Source: an uncultured Cohaesibacter sp. | GTDB lineage: Bacteria > Pseudomonadota > Alphaproteobacteria > Rhizobiales > Cohaesibacteraceae | Length of the DNA stretch: 64,000 bases | Assembly (NCBI RefSeq): GCF_963676275.1 | Contig: NZ_OY781091.1 | Span: forward strand, 3,140,775 to 3,204,774 | Direction: 5' to 3' | Shown here: piece by piece, positions 51,820 to 60,351 of the stretch | How positions within the stretch are numbered: position 1 is the stretch's first letter | Layout: each line of letters begins with the position of its first letter | Program-made: the position numbers and the translations under genes | The notes under the pieces: model-generated | Seen by the model: the letters and a program-made list of their open reading frames with translations, nothing else | The model's database searches: none | What the model was told of the DNA's origin: nothing

Positions 51820-52455
51820 ATGGTGGAATCTTTAAAAAAAAGCAGGGGACGCCCCAAGGCAATAGAGGCCACGGATTTGCGACGCCGGATCATAAGCGCC
51901 GCACACAGCTGCTTTGTCACCCATGGATTTGGCAAGACCACAACAGCCATGATCGCCTCCGAAGCAAAAATCTCGAAGCGCGATCTTTATCGCCTCTTTC
52001 CCTCCAAGGCAGACCTGTTTGGCGAAGTCATCCGTAATCGCAAACAGGCAATATTGGATCTGCCAAGACCTGCCGACGAAAAGCTGTCGCCGCTGGACAC
52101 CCTTTGCAGGATCTTTCGCCTCGATCTGGATGATCAGGCCGCAGCAGAAAGAGACGCCATGCTCAATCTTTTCGCCCGTGAAAGCCTGCAATATCCCGAG
52201 CTGTCAGATCTCATCTACGATACCGGGATCATCCGCTCGCGCGAGGAGCTGATCGAATGGCTGGAAGAGCAGAAGCGCTCAGGTACCCTTGTCCTTGGCG
52301 ATACCGTCGATTGCGCAGGGCTGATGATGGATGTGGTCTTCGGTGCTCTCCTGCCACGGCGGCGCAACAAGGAAGCCATTGACCGAAAATGGCAAAGCCA
52401 GATGATCCGCGGGCGTCTCGCCATCATTCTGAAGGGACTTGACGCAGTGCGCTGA
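51820..52455 (+). CDS. TetR-family regulator with AcrR-like DNA-binding domain
   Basis: 211-residue TetR repressor. Residues 8-60 hold the helix-turn-helix: LRRRIISAAHSCFVTHGFGK, then TTTAMIASEAKISKRDLYRLFPSK. The C-terminal domain (about 75-205) is a typical TetR_C fold with a likely ligand pocket. The ATG at 51820 directly precedes the RGRPK-type N-terminal arm; ATG 51778 is an alternative. It shares a promoter region with the divergent PepSY gene and a GGTAC box with the hydrolase gene 0.9 kb away. Confidence 0.8.
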   Translation: MVESLKKSRGRPKAIEATDLRRRIISAAHSCFVTHGFGKTTTAMIASEAKISKRDLYRLFPSKADLFGEVIRNRKQAILDLPRPADEKLSPLDTLCRIFRLDLDDQAAAERDAMLNLFARESLQYPELSDLIYDTGIIRSREELIEWLEEQKRSGTLVLGDTVDCAGLMMDVVFGALLPRRRNKEAIDRKWQSQMIRGRLAIILKGLDAVR

Positions 52456-52538
52456 TTGCCCCAATCAACCGCGCACAAAAGCCATTTGGCTTGATAGTCA
52501 TCGTCAGCCGATGCGGCATTCCTGCGCCAAGCGACCGA

Positions 52539-53099
52539 TCAATCATCTGCATTCATCAGGAATTCGCGTGTCGAGGTGAGAATTTCTTCGGACAACTCTG
52601 TATCGGAAACCGCGCGCGCCATGATCAGCGCCCCGACCATCGCCGACCATTTGCCAATCGCCTGCCGCCTCAACTCTTCCCCGGACAGGTTCTGACCAGC
52701 TTCCTTGCCAAGGGTCTGAGCGATGCGCGCCAATTGCGCCTCAATCGCTTTCGTCAATGCACAGCGGGCTTCCGGCGACTGATGACGAAATTCCAGACTC
52801 AAGGCAGCAGTGGGGCAGCCCTCTCCCGCATTGTCCCAGTGATCGGCAGACAAATAGCTCTCAGCAAAGGCCGCAAAGCTGGGCAATGGCTCTTCATGCG
52901 CCACCATCTGCTCGACCGCCTGACAGACCAGATCGGCCTTCGATTTGAAATGCCCGTAAAAACCGCCATGCGTCAGCCCTGCGGCTTTCATCACCTGAGC
53001 CACGGAGACCGCATCCACACCCTGTTCCCGAAACAATCGGGCCGCTTCTGTGATGATCCGTTGACGGTTTTCCGCCATTTGTTCGCGTGACACTTTCAT
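52539..53099 (-). CDS. TetR-family regulator of the divergent old yellow enzyme (NemR/AcuR-like)
   Basis: 186-residue TetR repressor with the helix-turn-helix RQRIITEAARLFREQGVDAV, then SVAQVMKAAGLTHGGFYGHF (to about residue 48), the pattern of the NemR/AcuR-like subgroup that senses electrophiles. GEGCPTAALSLEFRHQ near 100 has a cysteine that could be the sensor. AAGGA precedes the ATG at 53099; the frame is open 37 codons further upstream but that part crosses the operators. It is divergent from an ene-reductase gene, with two palindromes in the interval. Confidence 0.85.
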   Translation of the reverse strand: MKVSREQMAENRQRIITEAARLFREQGVDAVSVAQVMKAAGLTHGGFYGHFKSKADLVCQAVEQMVAHEEPLPSFAAFAESYLSADHWDNAGEGCPTAALSLEFRHQSPEARCALTKAIEAQLARIAQTLGKEAGQNLSGEELRRQAIGKWSAMVGALIMARAVSDTELSEEILTSTREFLMNADD

Positions 53100-53135
53100 T
53101 TCTGCATTTCCTTCAAGTTCGCCCTTGATTTTTAT

Positions 53136-53149
53136 ATGATGATCATCAT
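53136..53149. promoter_or_regulatory. Operator palindrome 1 in the TetR/ene-reductase interval
   Basis: ATGATGATCATCAT is a perfect 14-bp palindrome 36 bases upstream of the TetR start. Confidence 0.65.
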
Positions 53150-53159
53150 TTAAATAATC

Positions 53160-53173
53160 ATGACAAACGTCAT
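53160..53173. promoter_or_regulatory. Operator palindrome 2 in the TetR/ene-reductase interval
   Basis: ATGAC-AAAC-GTCAT is an inverted repeat whose centre lies 24 bases from that of palindrome 1. Its ATGA/TCAT ends match those of palindrome 1, suggesting paired binding by the divergent TetR. Confidence 0.5.
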
Positions 53174-53324
53174 TTAAAACCACACTACTCTGGAGAGCGC
53201 AGCATGACAATGATTTCCCAATTTCCGATTACCAGAGCAACAAGCTGAAGGGCCAGACCATGCTGCCCGCTCTCGCCATCATCTTACCGACAGTTCGCGC
53301 CCCATTCCATAAAGGATCATATCA

Positions 53325-54407
53325 ATGACAGACATATTGTTTCAGCCCTATTCTCTGGGCGATATCAAGCTTGCCAACCGTGTTGTCATGGCCCCTCTGA
53401 CCCGCAGCCGGGCTGAAAGCGGTCTGGTGCCCGGAGCCCTTGCCCCGCTTTATTACAGCCAGCGCGCAACCGCCGGTCTCATCATCGCCGAAGCCACCCA
53501 GGTTTCCGAACTGGCCCAAGGCTATCAGGACACCCCCGGCCTCTATACTCCGGAACAGATCGCCGGCTGGCGCAAAGTGACCGATGCGGTTCATGATGCC
53601 GGTGGCAAGATTTTCGTCCAGCTCTGGCATGTCGGGCGCGTCAGCCATTCCGATCTTTTGAACGGACAACAGCCTGTTGCCCCTTCCCCATTGGCCGCAG
53701 AAACAAAAGTCTATGTAAACAATGCCTTCGTTCCGCCCTCAACGCCACGCGCGCTCGAACTGGACGAGATTCCCGGTGTGATCGAAAGCTTCCGCAAGGC
53801 AGCGGCCAACGCCATTGCCGCCGGTTTTGACGGTGTCGAAGTGCATGGCGCCAATGGCTATCTGCTCGATCAGTTCGCCCGCGACGGCTCCAACCAGCGC
53901 ACCGATGCCTATGGCGGCAGTATTGAAAACCGTGCCCGCCTGATGCTGGAAGTAGCAAAAGCTGTTTCCGAGGAAATAGGCGCTGGACGCACGGGCATCC
54001 GCCTTTCCCCCGTATCACCGGCCAATGGTGTCACAGACAGCAATCCGCAGCCCCTCTTCAATTACATCACCGAAGAGCTCAACAAGCTGCATCTTGCCTA
54101 TCTGCATGTGATCGAAGGGGCCACGGGTGGACCGCGTGATGTTGCTCCATTCGATTTTGCCGCTCTGCGCACGCGCTTTGAAGGCACCTATATCGCCAAC
54201 AATGGATATGACCTTGCGCTGGCCAATGAGGCACTGAATGAAAAACGCGCCGACCTCGTTGCATTCGGTCGTCCCTTCATCGCCAATCCCGATCTAGTTG
54301 CCCGCTTCAAGGCAGGCGCAAAGCTGGCCGAGATGGACATGACAACACTCTATGGCAAGGGTGAAACGGGATATGTCGATTATCCCGCAATGGATGCCAG
54401 CAAGTGA
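53325..54407 (+). CDS. nemA: Old yellow enzyme-type alkene reductase (NemA-like)
   Basis: 360-residue FMN-dependent ene-reductase. Typical segments are IKLANRVVMAPLTRSRA (N terminus), FVQLWHVGRVSHSDLL (about 91-106) and HGANGYLLDQFARDGSNQRT followed by DAYGGSIENRARL (about 180-212), which carry the substrate His/Asn pair and the catalytic Tyr. It reduces activated double bonds such as those of N-ethylmaleimide, enones or nitroesters with NADPH, so it protects against electrophiles. AAGGA precedes the ATG. The divergent TetR is the likely repressor. Confidence 0.88.
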   Translation: MTDILFQPYSLGDIKLANRVVMAPLTRSRAESGLVPGALAPLYYSQRATAGLIIAEATQVSELAQGYQDTPGLYTPEQIAGWRKVTDAVHDAGGKIFVQLWHVGRVSHSDLLNGQQPVAPSPLAAETKVYVNNAFVPPSTPRALELDEIPGVIESFRKAAANAIAAGFDGVEVHGANGYLLDQFARDGSNQRTDAYGGSIENRARLMLEVAKAVSEEIGAGRTGIRLSPVSPANGVTDSNPQPLFNYITEELNKLHLAYLHVIEGATGGPRDVAPFDFAALRTRFEGTYIANNGYDLALANEALNEKRADLVAFGRPFIANPDLVARFKAGAKLAEMDMTTLYGKGETGYVDYPAMDASK

Positions 54408-54410
54408 GTT

Positions 54411-54435
54411 TTAGCAACTGAGCGTTAGCAACTGA
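54411..54435. repeat. Short tandem repeat after nemA
   Basis: TTAGCAACTGA occurs twice with a 14-base period directly after the nemA stop codon (54411-54421 and 54425-54435). Role unknown, probably a small local duplication. Confidence 0.6.
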
Positions 54436-54503
54436 TAGACGCGGCAAAGGCGTGACCCTCCCGTTGTGCGTCCCGATCATTGCAGCCTCTGCAAATAATC
54501 AAA

Positions 54504-54538
54504 CAACCCCGGATCCGACAGGATTCGGGGTTGCTTTT
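54504..54538 (+). terminator. Terminator of nemA
   Basis: CAACCCCGGATCC and GGATTCGGGGTTG form a 13-bp stem with one G-U pair and a GACA loop, followed by CTTTT. It lies about 100 bases after nemA and also separates it from the convergent LacI gene. Confidence 0.8.
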
Positions 54539-54631
54539 GGGGATCAGTTTCGGGCAATCGCCATGCGCGCCTAGCAGCCCGAGAAATAGGCCAAGGGTTA
54601 CTCCAGAGCCTCAGCCCTGCTCTTTGGCGCT

Positions 54632-55663
54632 CTAGCGGGCAGGATCAAGCCGTTTCGTTGATTCCCGCACGACGAGTTCTGTCGGCAGCGTGATCTGGTT
54701 GAAGGGCACATCCAGTCCGGCAATCATCGCCATCAGCATATTGACCGCAGAGCGCCCCATCTGCTGGAGTGGCTGATGTATGGTGGTCAGGGCCGGATGC
54801 ATTTGCTCGCAAAGTGCAATATCGTCAAACCCGACCAGAGAGATGTCATTGGGCACCGAAAGACCGGCCTCGCGAATGGCCGACATGGCACCAAGCGCGC
54901 TGACATCGTTTGACGCAAAAATCGCCGTTGGCCTCTGCTTCAGCTTCAAGATCCGCTTGGCAGCGTCATAGCCCCCCAGCTGCATATAATCGCCCTCGCA
55001 GATCAGGGCCGGATCGGCATCCAGATCATATTGGGCCACCATATCCTTGTAGGCTTTCAACCGGCTGCGGGCCGATAGCAGCTTGAGATTGCCGGTGATG
55101 AAACCAATGCGTTTATGCCCCAGTTCGATGAGATGGTTCATCGCCTGCCTGCCGCCCTGATAACCATCTGTGATGACGGCGGGGAAAGTCGGCTCGTCAA
55201 ACACAGTCTCCACCGTGACCACAGGCAGAGAGGCATCGCGCAAGGTTTCCAGATAGTCCGCCTCATAGGGCAGAAGCACAATGATGCCATCGGCAACCTG
55301 CTGCAACAGATTGACCACGCTGGAAGGCGGCTGGGTGTCATTGTCCGGCAGAGAATAGACCAGCATCTCATAGCCCGCGCCGCGGATTGTGGTGCCGATA
55401 CCCATCACCATTTCACCGGTAAAGGAGGTGTGCAACTGGGCCACCACGCCGATGATATGGGTGCGCCCGTTGGAAAGCTTTTGCGCCAGCGGGTTGGCCA
55501 CATAGCCCATCTCGCTGGCAATGCGCTGGATATCTTCCCTAGTCTTGTCGGAAACACCCGGCTTGTCATTGAGCGCACGTGAGGCCGTCATACGGGAAAC
55601 GCCCGCAACTTTTGCAACATCAGCAAGGGTGGGTCTTGGCATCTTCACTGGCAACGGTCTCAT
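54632..55663 (-). CDS. LacI-family regulator of the beta-glucoside ABC operon
   Basis: 343-residue LacI/GalR regulator. The helix-turn-helix is PTLADVAKVAGVSRMTASRA at about residues 11-30, with the hinge helix NPLAQKLSNGRTH. The effector domain starts at IIGVVAQLHTSFTG and ends with TLPTELVVRESTKR. It is divergent from the sugar ABC/GH3 operon, and a perfect 16-bp palindrome overlaps that operon's promoter, so it is very likely its repressor with a glucoside or glucose-type inducer. The start may instead be the ATG at 55642 (MPRPTL); neither has a strong ribosome-binding site. Confidence 0.85.
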   Translation of the reverse strand: MRPLPVKMPRPTLADVAKVAGVSRMTASRALNDKPGVSDKTREDIQRIASEMGYVANPLAQKLSNGRTHIIGVVAQLHTSFTGEMVMGIGTTIRGAGYEMLVYSLPDNDTQPPSSVVNLLQQVADGIIVLLPYEADYLETLRDASLPVVTVETVFDEPTFPAVITDGYQGGRQAMNHLIELGHKRIGFITGNLKLLSARSRLKAYKDMVAQYDLDADPALICEGDYMQLGGYDAAKRILKLKQRPTAIFASNDVSALGAMSAIREAGLSVPNDISLVGFDDIALCEQMHPALTTIHQPLQQMGRSAVNMLMAMIAGLDVPFNQITLPTELVVRESTKRLDPAR

Positions 55664-56004
55664 TCAATCTGAATCGGCAAATCTATACCACAGAACGGAA
55701 TTTTGTAACGCAATTTGCTGCTTCAGCTAGCATTTCTTACAATTACAGCGCATCAAAATCTGTTGTGCATTCACAGATCCGTTTGCAACTTTTGTCTAGG
55801 ATATCTGCTATCCCCTCTCAGGAGGGCGGAACCCAGCGGCAGAAATCAGCCTTTTTGTCGCCAAGCTTGCCTTTCATACAGTCTTTTGAAGCCTTTTCAA
55901 GCGCATTGACACAATGCAACGTTACCGGTAACGTAACACTTGTAAGGTTGAGCGATCAAGCCTTTGATCACTGCAACTCTTGTCGAACAATAAGGGAGGA
56001 AAGG
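55664..56004. other. Divergent control region between LacI and the sugar ABC operon
   Basis: 341 bases holding the promoter and operator at 55906-55934 and, at the far end, GGGAGGAAAGG as ribosome-binding site of the binding-protein gene. The long open frame that runs through it in the binding-protein frame is rejected because the operator and promoter interrupt it. Confidence 0.6.
55906..55934 (+). promoter_or_regulatory. Promoter with LacI-type operator for the sugar ABC operon
   Basis: A consensus -35 hexamer TTGACA (55906-55911) is followed 17 bases later by TAACGT as a weak -10. The perfect 16-bp palindrome ACGTTACCGGTAACGT (55919-55934) overlaps the spacer and -10, the classic place for repression. 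Centre CCGG/CG symmetry fits the LacI family. Confidence 0.8.
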
Positions 56005-57297
56005 ATGCAGCTGAAACTGTCAAGTCGCATCACCGGTCTTCTGTGCGGTGTCGCCATGGCAAGCCTTTTGCCAATGAGCGCATCGGCCGACGACACCAAA
56101 GTTATTACATCCTGGGATCTGCAGACACAGGAGCGGACGGTCGCCACCATTCGCGACGCAGCAGACCGCTTCGAAGCAAGTCATCCCGGCTTCAAGGTCG
56201 AAGATGCCCATATTGCCAATGATGCCTATAAGACCAAATTGAAAATTGCCTTCGGTGCCAATGAAGCACCTTGCGTCTTCACCAGTTGGGGCGGAGGCCC
56301 ATTGCGTGAATATATCAAGGCAGGCAACGTGACCAACCTCACGCCCTATCTTGAAAAAAACAAGGAATTTGCCGATCGCTTCCTGCCAGCCAGCTTCTCG
56401 CCAGCCAAATCCGGCGGCGATGTCTACGGCCTGCCGGTGATGGGCACCTCCGTTGCCGTTGTCATCTACAACAAGGAAATCTTTGAAAAACTCGGCATCA
56501 CGCCACCCAAGACATGGGGTGAGCTGATGGATGTGGTCAAGGTGCTGAACGACAACAAGATCGCGCCATTTGCTCTGGCCAACAAGGCCAAGTGGCCCGG
56601 CTCTATGTTCTTTGTCTATCTGGCAGATCGCATCGGCGGACCGGACGTGTTCCAGAAAGCCGCTGACCGCGAACCGGGTGGCTCCTTTGAGGATCCGACC
56701 TTCATTCAGGCTGGCAAGATGCTTCAGGATCTGGTCAAGGCCGGTGGCTTTGCCCGCGGCTATAACGGACTGGACTATGACATTGGCGGCTCGCGCCGTC
56801 TGCTCTATTCGGGCCGCGCCGCCATGGAGCTGATGGGCAGCTGGGAATTCGGTTCCATCGAGAATGAAAACCCGGAATTCGCCAAGAATGTCGGCTTCTT
56901 CACCTTCCCCGCAGTCGAGGGTGGCAAGGGCGATCCGAACAATGCCATCGGCACCATGGGCGACAACTATATCTCCATCAATTCGGCCTGCCCCTATCAG
57001 GACGAAGCCTTTGATCTGTTGATGGCCTCAACCGATGACACAGCAGCCAAGCTGAAAATGGAAGATAACAAGATCCTGCCGGTCAAGAATGCCAAGGTGG
57101 AGGATCCCTATCTTGCAGGCGTGATGGAAGCTGTTGCCAAGGCTCCAAGCATCCAGCTCTGGTATGATCAGGAACTGGCTCCGGCTCTGGCGGAAGTCCA
57201 CAAGGACACCACCCAGCAGCTGCTCGGCCTTTCCATCACTCCGGAAGAAGCCGCTGCAAAAATGGAAGCTGCCGCCAAGGAACTGGCCAGCAAATAG
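56005..57297 (+). CDS. Sugar ABC transporter substrate-binding protein
   Basis: 430-residue precursor with a Sec signal peptide (residues 1-27, cut after ASA). The mature protein is a type 1 extracellular solute-binding protein for sugars: VITSWDLQTQERTVATIRDA, GLPVMGTSVAVVIYNKEIFE, PKTWGELMDVVKVLNDNKIA and AMELMGSWEFGSIENENPEF. It captures an oligosaccharide or glucoside in the periplasm. The ATG at 56005 has GGGAGGA upstream. It opens the operon that ends in a GH3 beta-glucosidase, so a beta-glucoside such as cellobiose or gentiobiose is plausible. Confidence 0.88.
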   Translation: MQLKLSSRITGLLCGVAMASLLPMSASADDTKVITSWDLQTQERTVATIRDAADRFEASHPGFKVEDAHIANDAYKTKLKIAFGANEAPCVFTSWGGGPLREYIKAGNVTNLTPYLEKNKEFADRFLPASFSPAKSGGDVYGLPVMGTSVAVVIYNKEIFEKLGITPPKTWGELMDVVKVLNDNKIAPFALANKAKWPGSMFFVYLADRIGGPDVFQKAADREPGGSFEDPTFIQAGKMLQDLVKAGGFARGYNGLDYDIGGSRRLLYSGRAAMELMGSWEFGSIENENPEFAKNVGFFTFPAVEGGKGDPNNAIGTMGDNYISINSACPYQDEAFDLLMASTDDTAAKLKMEDNKILPVKNAKVEDPYLAGVMEAVAKAPSIQLWYDQELAPALAEVHKDTTQQLLGLSITPEEAAAKMEAAAKELASK

Positions 57298-57340
57298 TCT
57301 CCCAAGGGAGACATATCTCGTCGACATAGTGATCGATCTT

Positions 57341-57372
57341 TCCGGCCGCTGCCTTTCAGGGGCAACGGTCGG
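57341..57372 (+). terminator. Intercistronic hairpin after the sugar-binding protein gene
   Basis: CCGCTGCC and GGGCAACGG form an imperfect stem around TTTCA. It has no T tract and lies between the binding-protein and first permease genes, as in the two other transporter operons in this window. Confidence 0.4.
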
Positions 57373-57399
57373 TTGCTGCCAAATGAAGGGATACTCCTC

Positions 57400-58326
57400 A
57401 TGTCTGGTGGATCTCAAGAATCCATGACTCTTCGTTCAAGACAGTCCTATCGGCGGGCGCAGAAGCTGGCACCGATTGTCTTTCTCGCCCCGGCAATCAT
57501 ATTGCTGTCCGTCTTCCTGCTCTATCCCCTGCTCTACAGTTTCCGCCTGTCCTTTCTGGACTGGAACGGGCTGGGCAGTGGCGCTCGCTTTAACGGACTG
57601 GACAACTGGGAGCGCCTGCTTTCGGACGCCATTTTCTGGAAGTCTGCGCTGAACAATATCTATCTTGCCGTCTTCTCGGTTCTGATCCAGCTGCCCATTG
57701 CAGTTGTGCTGGCGGTGGTGCTGGATGAAGCAGCCAAGGGCTCGCGCATTCTCAAGATCCTCTATTTCATCCCGCTACTGATGTCGAGCGTCGCGCTCGG
57801 CGTGTTGTTCAAGAATATCTTTGACCCCAATTTCGGCCCCATCAACGCCATTCTTACAGAGTTGGGCCTCTATGGCCTGACGCAGGACTGGCTGGGCGAT
57901 CCGAAGCTTGCGCTCGGGTCGATCATTGCCGTTGTCTGCTGGCAGAATGTCCCCTTCTATATGGTGCTGTTTCTGGCTGCCCTCTCCTCCTTCCCCCGGG
58001 AGATCGTGGAAGCGGCGAACCTTGATGGCGCCAGCCAGAGCACCATTTTCTGGCGCCTCAAGCTGCCCCATCTGCAAGGCACCTTCCGCACTGCGGTTCT
58101 GCTCGCGGTCATCGGTTCCATGCGCTATTTCGATCTGGTCTATGTGATGACGGACGGCGGCCCCGAACATTCCTCGGAGATGATGGCCACCTACATGTAT
58201 CACACCGTCTTCAATTCATTCGAAATGGGCTATGGCAGCACCATCGCCTCGGCCATGTTCATCATCATCACCGTGATCGCGGCCATCTCCATGCGCCTGT
58301 CCAAACGCTTCGAAACGGAGGTCTGA
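57400..58326 (+). CDS. Sugar ABC transporter permease 1 (MalF/UgpA-like)
   Basis: 308-residue inner-membrane permease with six membrane segments, the first at about 25-48 (LAPIVFLAPAIILLSVFLLY). The EAA coupling loop is EIVEAANLDGASQSTIFWRL at about 203-222. The ATG at 57400 follows AAGGG; an ATG at 57424 is possible. It pairs with the second permease encoded 3 bases downstream. Confidence 0.85.
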   Translation: MSGGSQESMTLRSRQSYRRAQKLAPIVFLAPAIILLSVFLLYPLLYSFRLSFLDWNGLGSGARFNGLDNWERLLSDAIFWKSALNNIYLAVFSVLIQLPIAVVLAVVLDEAAKGSRILKILYFIPLLMSSVALGVLFKNIFDPNFGPINAILTELGLYGLTQDWLGDPKLALGSIIAVVCWQNVPFYMVLFLAALSSFPREIVEAANLDGASQSTIFWRLKLPHLQGTFRTAVLLAVIGSMRYFDLVYVMTDGGPEHSSEMMATYMYHTVFNSFEMGYGSTIASAMFIIITVIAAISMRLSKRFETEV

Positions 58327-58329
58327 TCG

Positions 58330-59163
58330 ATGAGCAGAAACAAGATCAAACTCTCGAAAATCGCCTTTCCCGTGCTGGGCCTGTTCTGGCTGCTGGTCAC
58401 CACATTGCCCTTCATCTTCGTGGCCTTCACCAGCTTCAAGAGCTTGCAGGAAACCTACACAAATCCGGTCTGGATGCCGCCCGAGCACTGGAATTTCGGC
58501 AATTATCTCCAGTTGCTCAACGGCTCCTTCCTGACCTATCTGCGCAACTCGGTCTTTGTCATTTCCGTCTCAGTGATCCTGATCGTGCTGGTTAGCTCGA
58601 TGGCGGCCTATGCGCTGGCGCGGCTCAAATTCCGCTTCAACAATCTGCTGTTCGGCCTGATCGTGGCAGGCATGATCGTGCCGCTGCATGTCACGCTGGT
58701 CCCCATCTATCTGATGATCAAGAATATGGGGCTTTATGACACCATGTTCGCGCTCATTGGCCCCTATGTCGCCTGTAGCCTGCCGATCTCGGTCTTCATT
58801 TTGACCGAATTCATGCGACAGGTGCCGAGGGAGCTGGAGGAAGCGGCCTTTCTTGATGGTTGCGGCCCGTTCAAGATCTTCTTCAAGATCTTCTTCCCGC
58901 TCTCCGGTCCGGGCATCTCCACCGTCGCCATCTATAACGGCATCATGCTCTGGAACGAGTTCGTCTTTGCCTATGTGCTGACCAGCTCGCCGGGCACCCG
59001 AACCCTGCCCCTCGCCGTGTGGGATTTTCAGGGCCAGTATGCGGCCGATATTCCCGCCATTCTCGCCGTGGTTACCCTCAGCACCCTGCCGCTGATCCTC
59101 GTCTATGCCATCGGCCAGGAAAAGATCGTCAACGGCATGATGGCCGGATCGCTCAAAGGATAA
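58330..59163 (+). CDS. Sugar ABC transporter permease 2 (MalG/UgpE-like)
   Basis: 277-residue inner-membrane permease with six membrane segments, the first at about 12-35 ([20 protein letters not shown]). The EAA coupling loop is [20 protein letters not shown] at about 168-187. [15 protein letters not shown] near 50 is the usual MalG-type external segment. GGAGG lies upstream of the ATG. Confidence 0.87.
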   Translation: MSRNKIKLSKIAFPVLGLFWLLVTTLPFIFVAFTSFKSLQETYTNPVWMPPEHWNFGNYLQLLNGSFLTYLRNSVFVISVSVILIVLVSSMAAYALARLKFRFNNLLFGLIVAGMIVPLHVTLVPIYLMIKNMGLYDTMFALIGPYVACSLPISVFILTEFMRQVPRELEEAAFLDGCGPFKIFFKIFFPLSGPGISTVAIYNGIMLWNEFVFAYVLTSSPGTRTLPLAVWDFQGQYAADIPAILAVVTLSTLPLILVYAIGQEKIVNGMMAGSLKG

Positions 59164-59166
59164 GTT

Positions 59167-60327
59167 ATGACAAGCATCACCCTTTCCAATGCCGCCAAGA
59201 GATTTGGCCGGGTTACCGTGCTCAATGACATCAATCTGGAAATCGAGGATGGCCAGTTCTGCGTCTTTCTCGGCCCGTCGGGCTGCGGCAAGTCAACCCT
59301 GCTGCGCATGGTGGCGGGCATCGAAAGCCTGTCTGACGGTGAATTGAAGATCGGCGGCCAGCGCATGAATGAAGCCCTGCCCGCCGAGCGTCGCGTCGCC
59401 ATGGTGTTCCAGAATTACGCCCTCTATCCCCATATGAGCGTGTTCGAGAATATGGCTTTCGGCCTCAAGCAGGCCAAGACACCCAAGGATGAGATCGACC
59501 AACGGGTCAACGAGGCCGCCCGCATTCTGCAAATCGAAAATCTGCTTGAGCGCAAACCAAAGGAACTGTCCGGTGGCCAGCGTCAGCGCGTCGCCATTGG
59601 CCGGGCCATCGTGCGCCACCCTGCGGTGTTCCTGTTTGATGAACCGCTCTCCAACCTTGACGCCGCCCTGCGCGTGCATATGCGCACCGAGATCGCCAAT
59701 CTGCATCGCAAATTCCCTGAAGCCAGCATGATCTATGTGACCCACGACCAGACCGAAGCCATGGCTCTGGCCGACAAGATCGTTCTGCTGCGTGCGGGCG
59801 AAGAGGTGCTCAATAAAGGCTCGATTGCCCAGATTGGCAGCCCGCTGGAACTTTACCACCGCCCGAGCAATCTGTTTGTCGCCGGTTTTCTTGGCTCCCC
59901 TTCGATGAATTTCCTACCCGTTACGCTTCTGGAGGCCTCGACGGAAGGGGCTCGGGTCAAGCTTGAAAGCGGTGAGGAATTGTTCGTTCCCGTTGCAGCC
60001 GATCAACTGGCGCCCGGTGCAAGGCTGACGCTGGGCATTCGCCCCGAACATATGCTGCCGGTGGGAGACGATGTGAAGGAACAGGTCTTCTGCCGCCCCC
60101 TCAATGCCATCGAGAATTTCGGCGAATATAGCTTCCTGTATCTGGCGCAGGCAACGGATCACCCGATGATAGCCAAGGTGTCTGATGATGCGGTGGTGAA
60201 TGTGCGCGGCGATATCCGCTTCCATGTCCGCCCCGAGCTTTGCCACCTGTTCAGGGAAGATGGTGACGCCCTAACGCATCTTTTGCCAGCCCCCAAATCC
60301 CTCAGCTTCGACGCTCTGGCTCAGTGA
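59167..60327 (+). CDS. Sugar ABC transporter ATPase (MalK/UgpC-like)
   Basis: 386-residue ATPase with Walker A GPSGCGKSTLLRMVAG (about 37-52), Q loop FQNYALYPHMSV, signature LSGGQRQRVAIGRAI, Walker B VFLFDEPLSNLDAALR and H loop VTHDQTEAMALAD. The C-terminal 140 residues form the TOBE/regulatory part (LTLGIRPEHMLPVGDD), full length unlike the short CysA at 11.3 kb. It starts 3 bases after the second permease stop with AAAGGA as ribosome-binding site. Confidence 0.9.
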   Translation: MTSITLSNAAKRFGRVTVLNDINLEIEDGQFCVFLGPSGCGKSTLLRMVAGIESLSDGELKIGGQRMNEALPAERRVAMVFQNYALYPHMSVFENMAFGLKQAKTPKDEIDQRVNEAARILQIENLLERKPKELSGGQRQRVAIGRAIVRHPAVFLFDEPLSNLDAALRVHMRTEIANLHRKFPEASMIYVTHDQTEAMALADKIVLLRAGEEVLNKGSIAQIGSPLELYHRPSNLFVAGFLGSPSMNFLPVTLLEASTEGARVKLESGEELFVPVAADQLAPGARLTLGIRPEHMLPVGDDVKEQVFCRPLNAIENFGEYSFLYLAQATDHPMIAKVSDDAVVNVRGDIRFHVRPELCHLFREDGDALTHLLPAPKSLSFDALAQ

Positions 60328-60351
60328 CCGGCCCCAAAGGACATTACGATT

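Noticed and set aside
55579-57297. A 572-residue version of the sugar-binding protein
   Set aside because: The extra part overlaps the LacI gene and the promoter/operator; the signal peptide and GGGAGGA fix the start at 56005.
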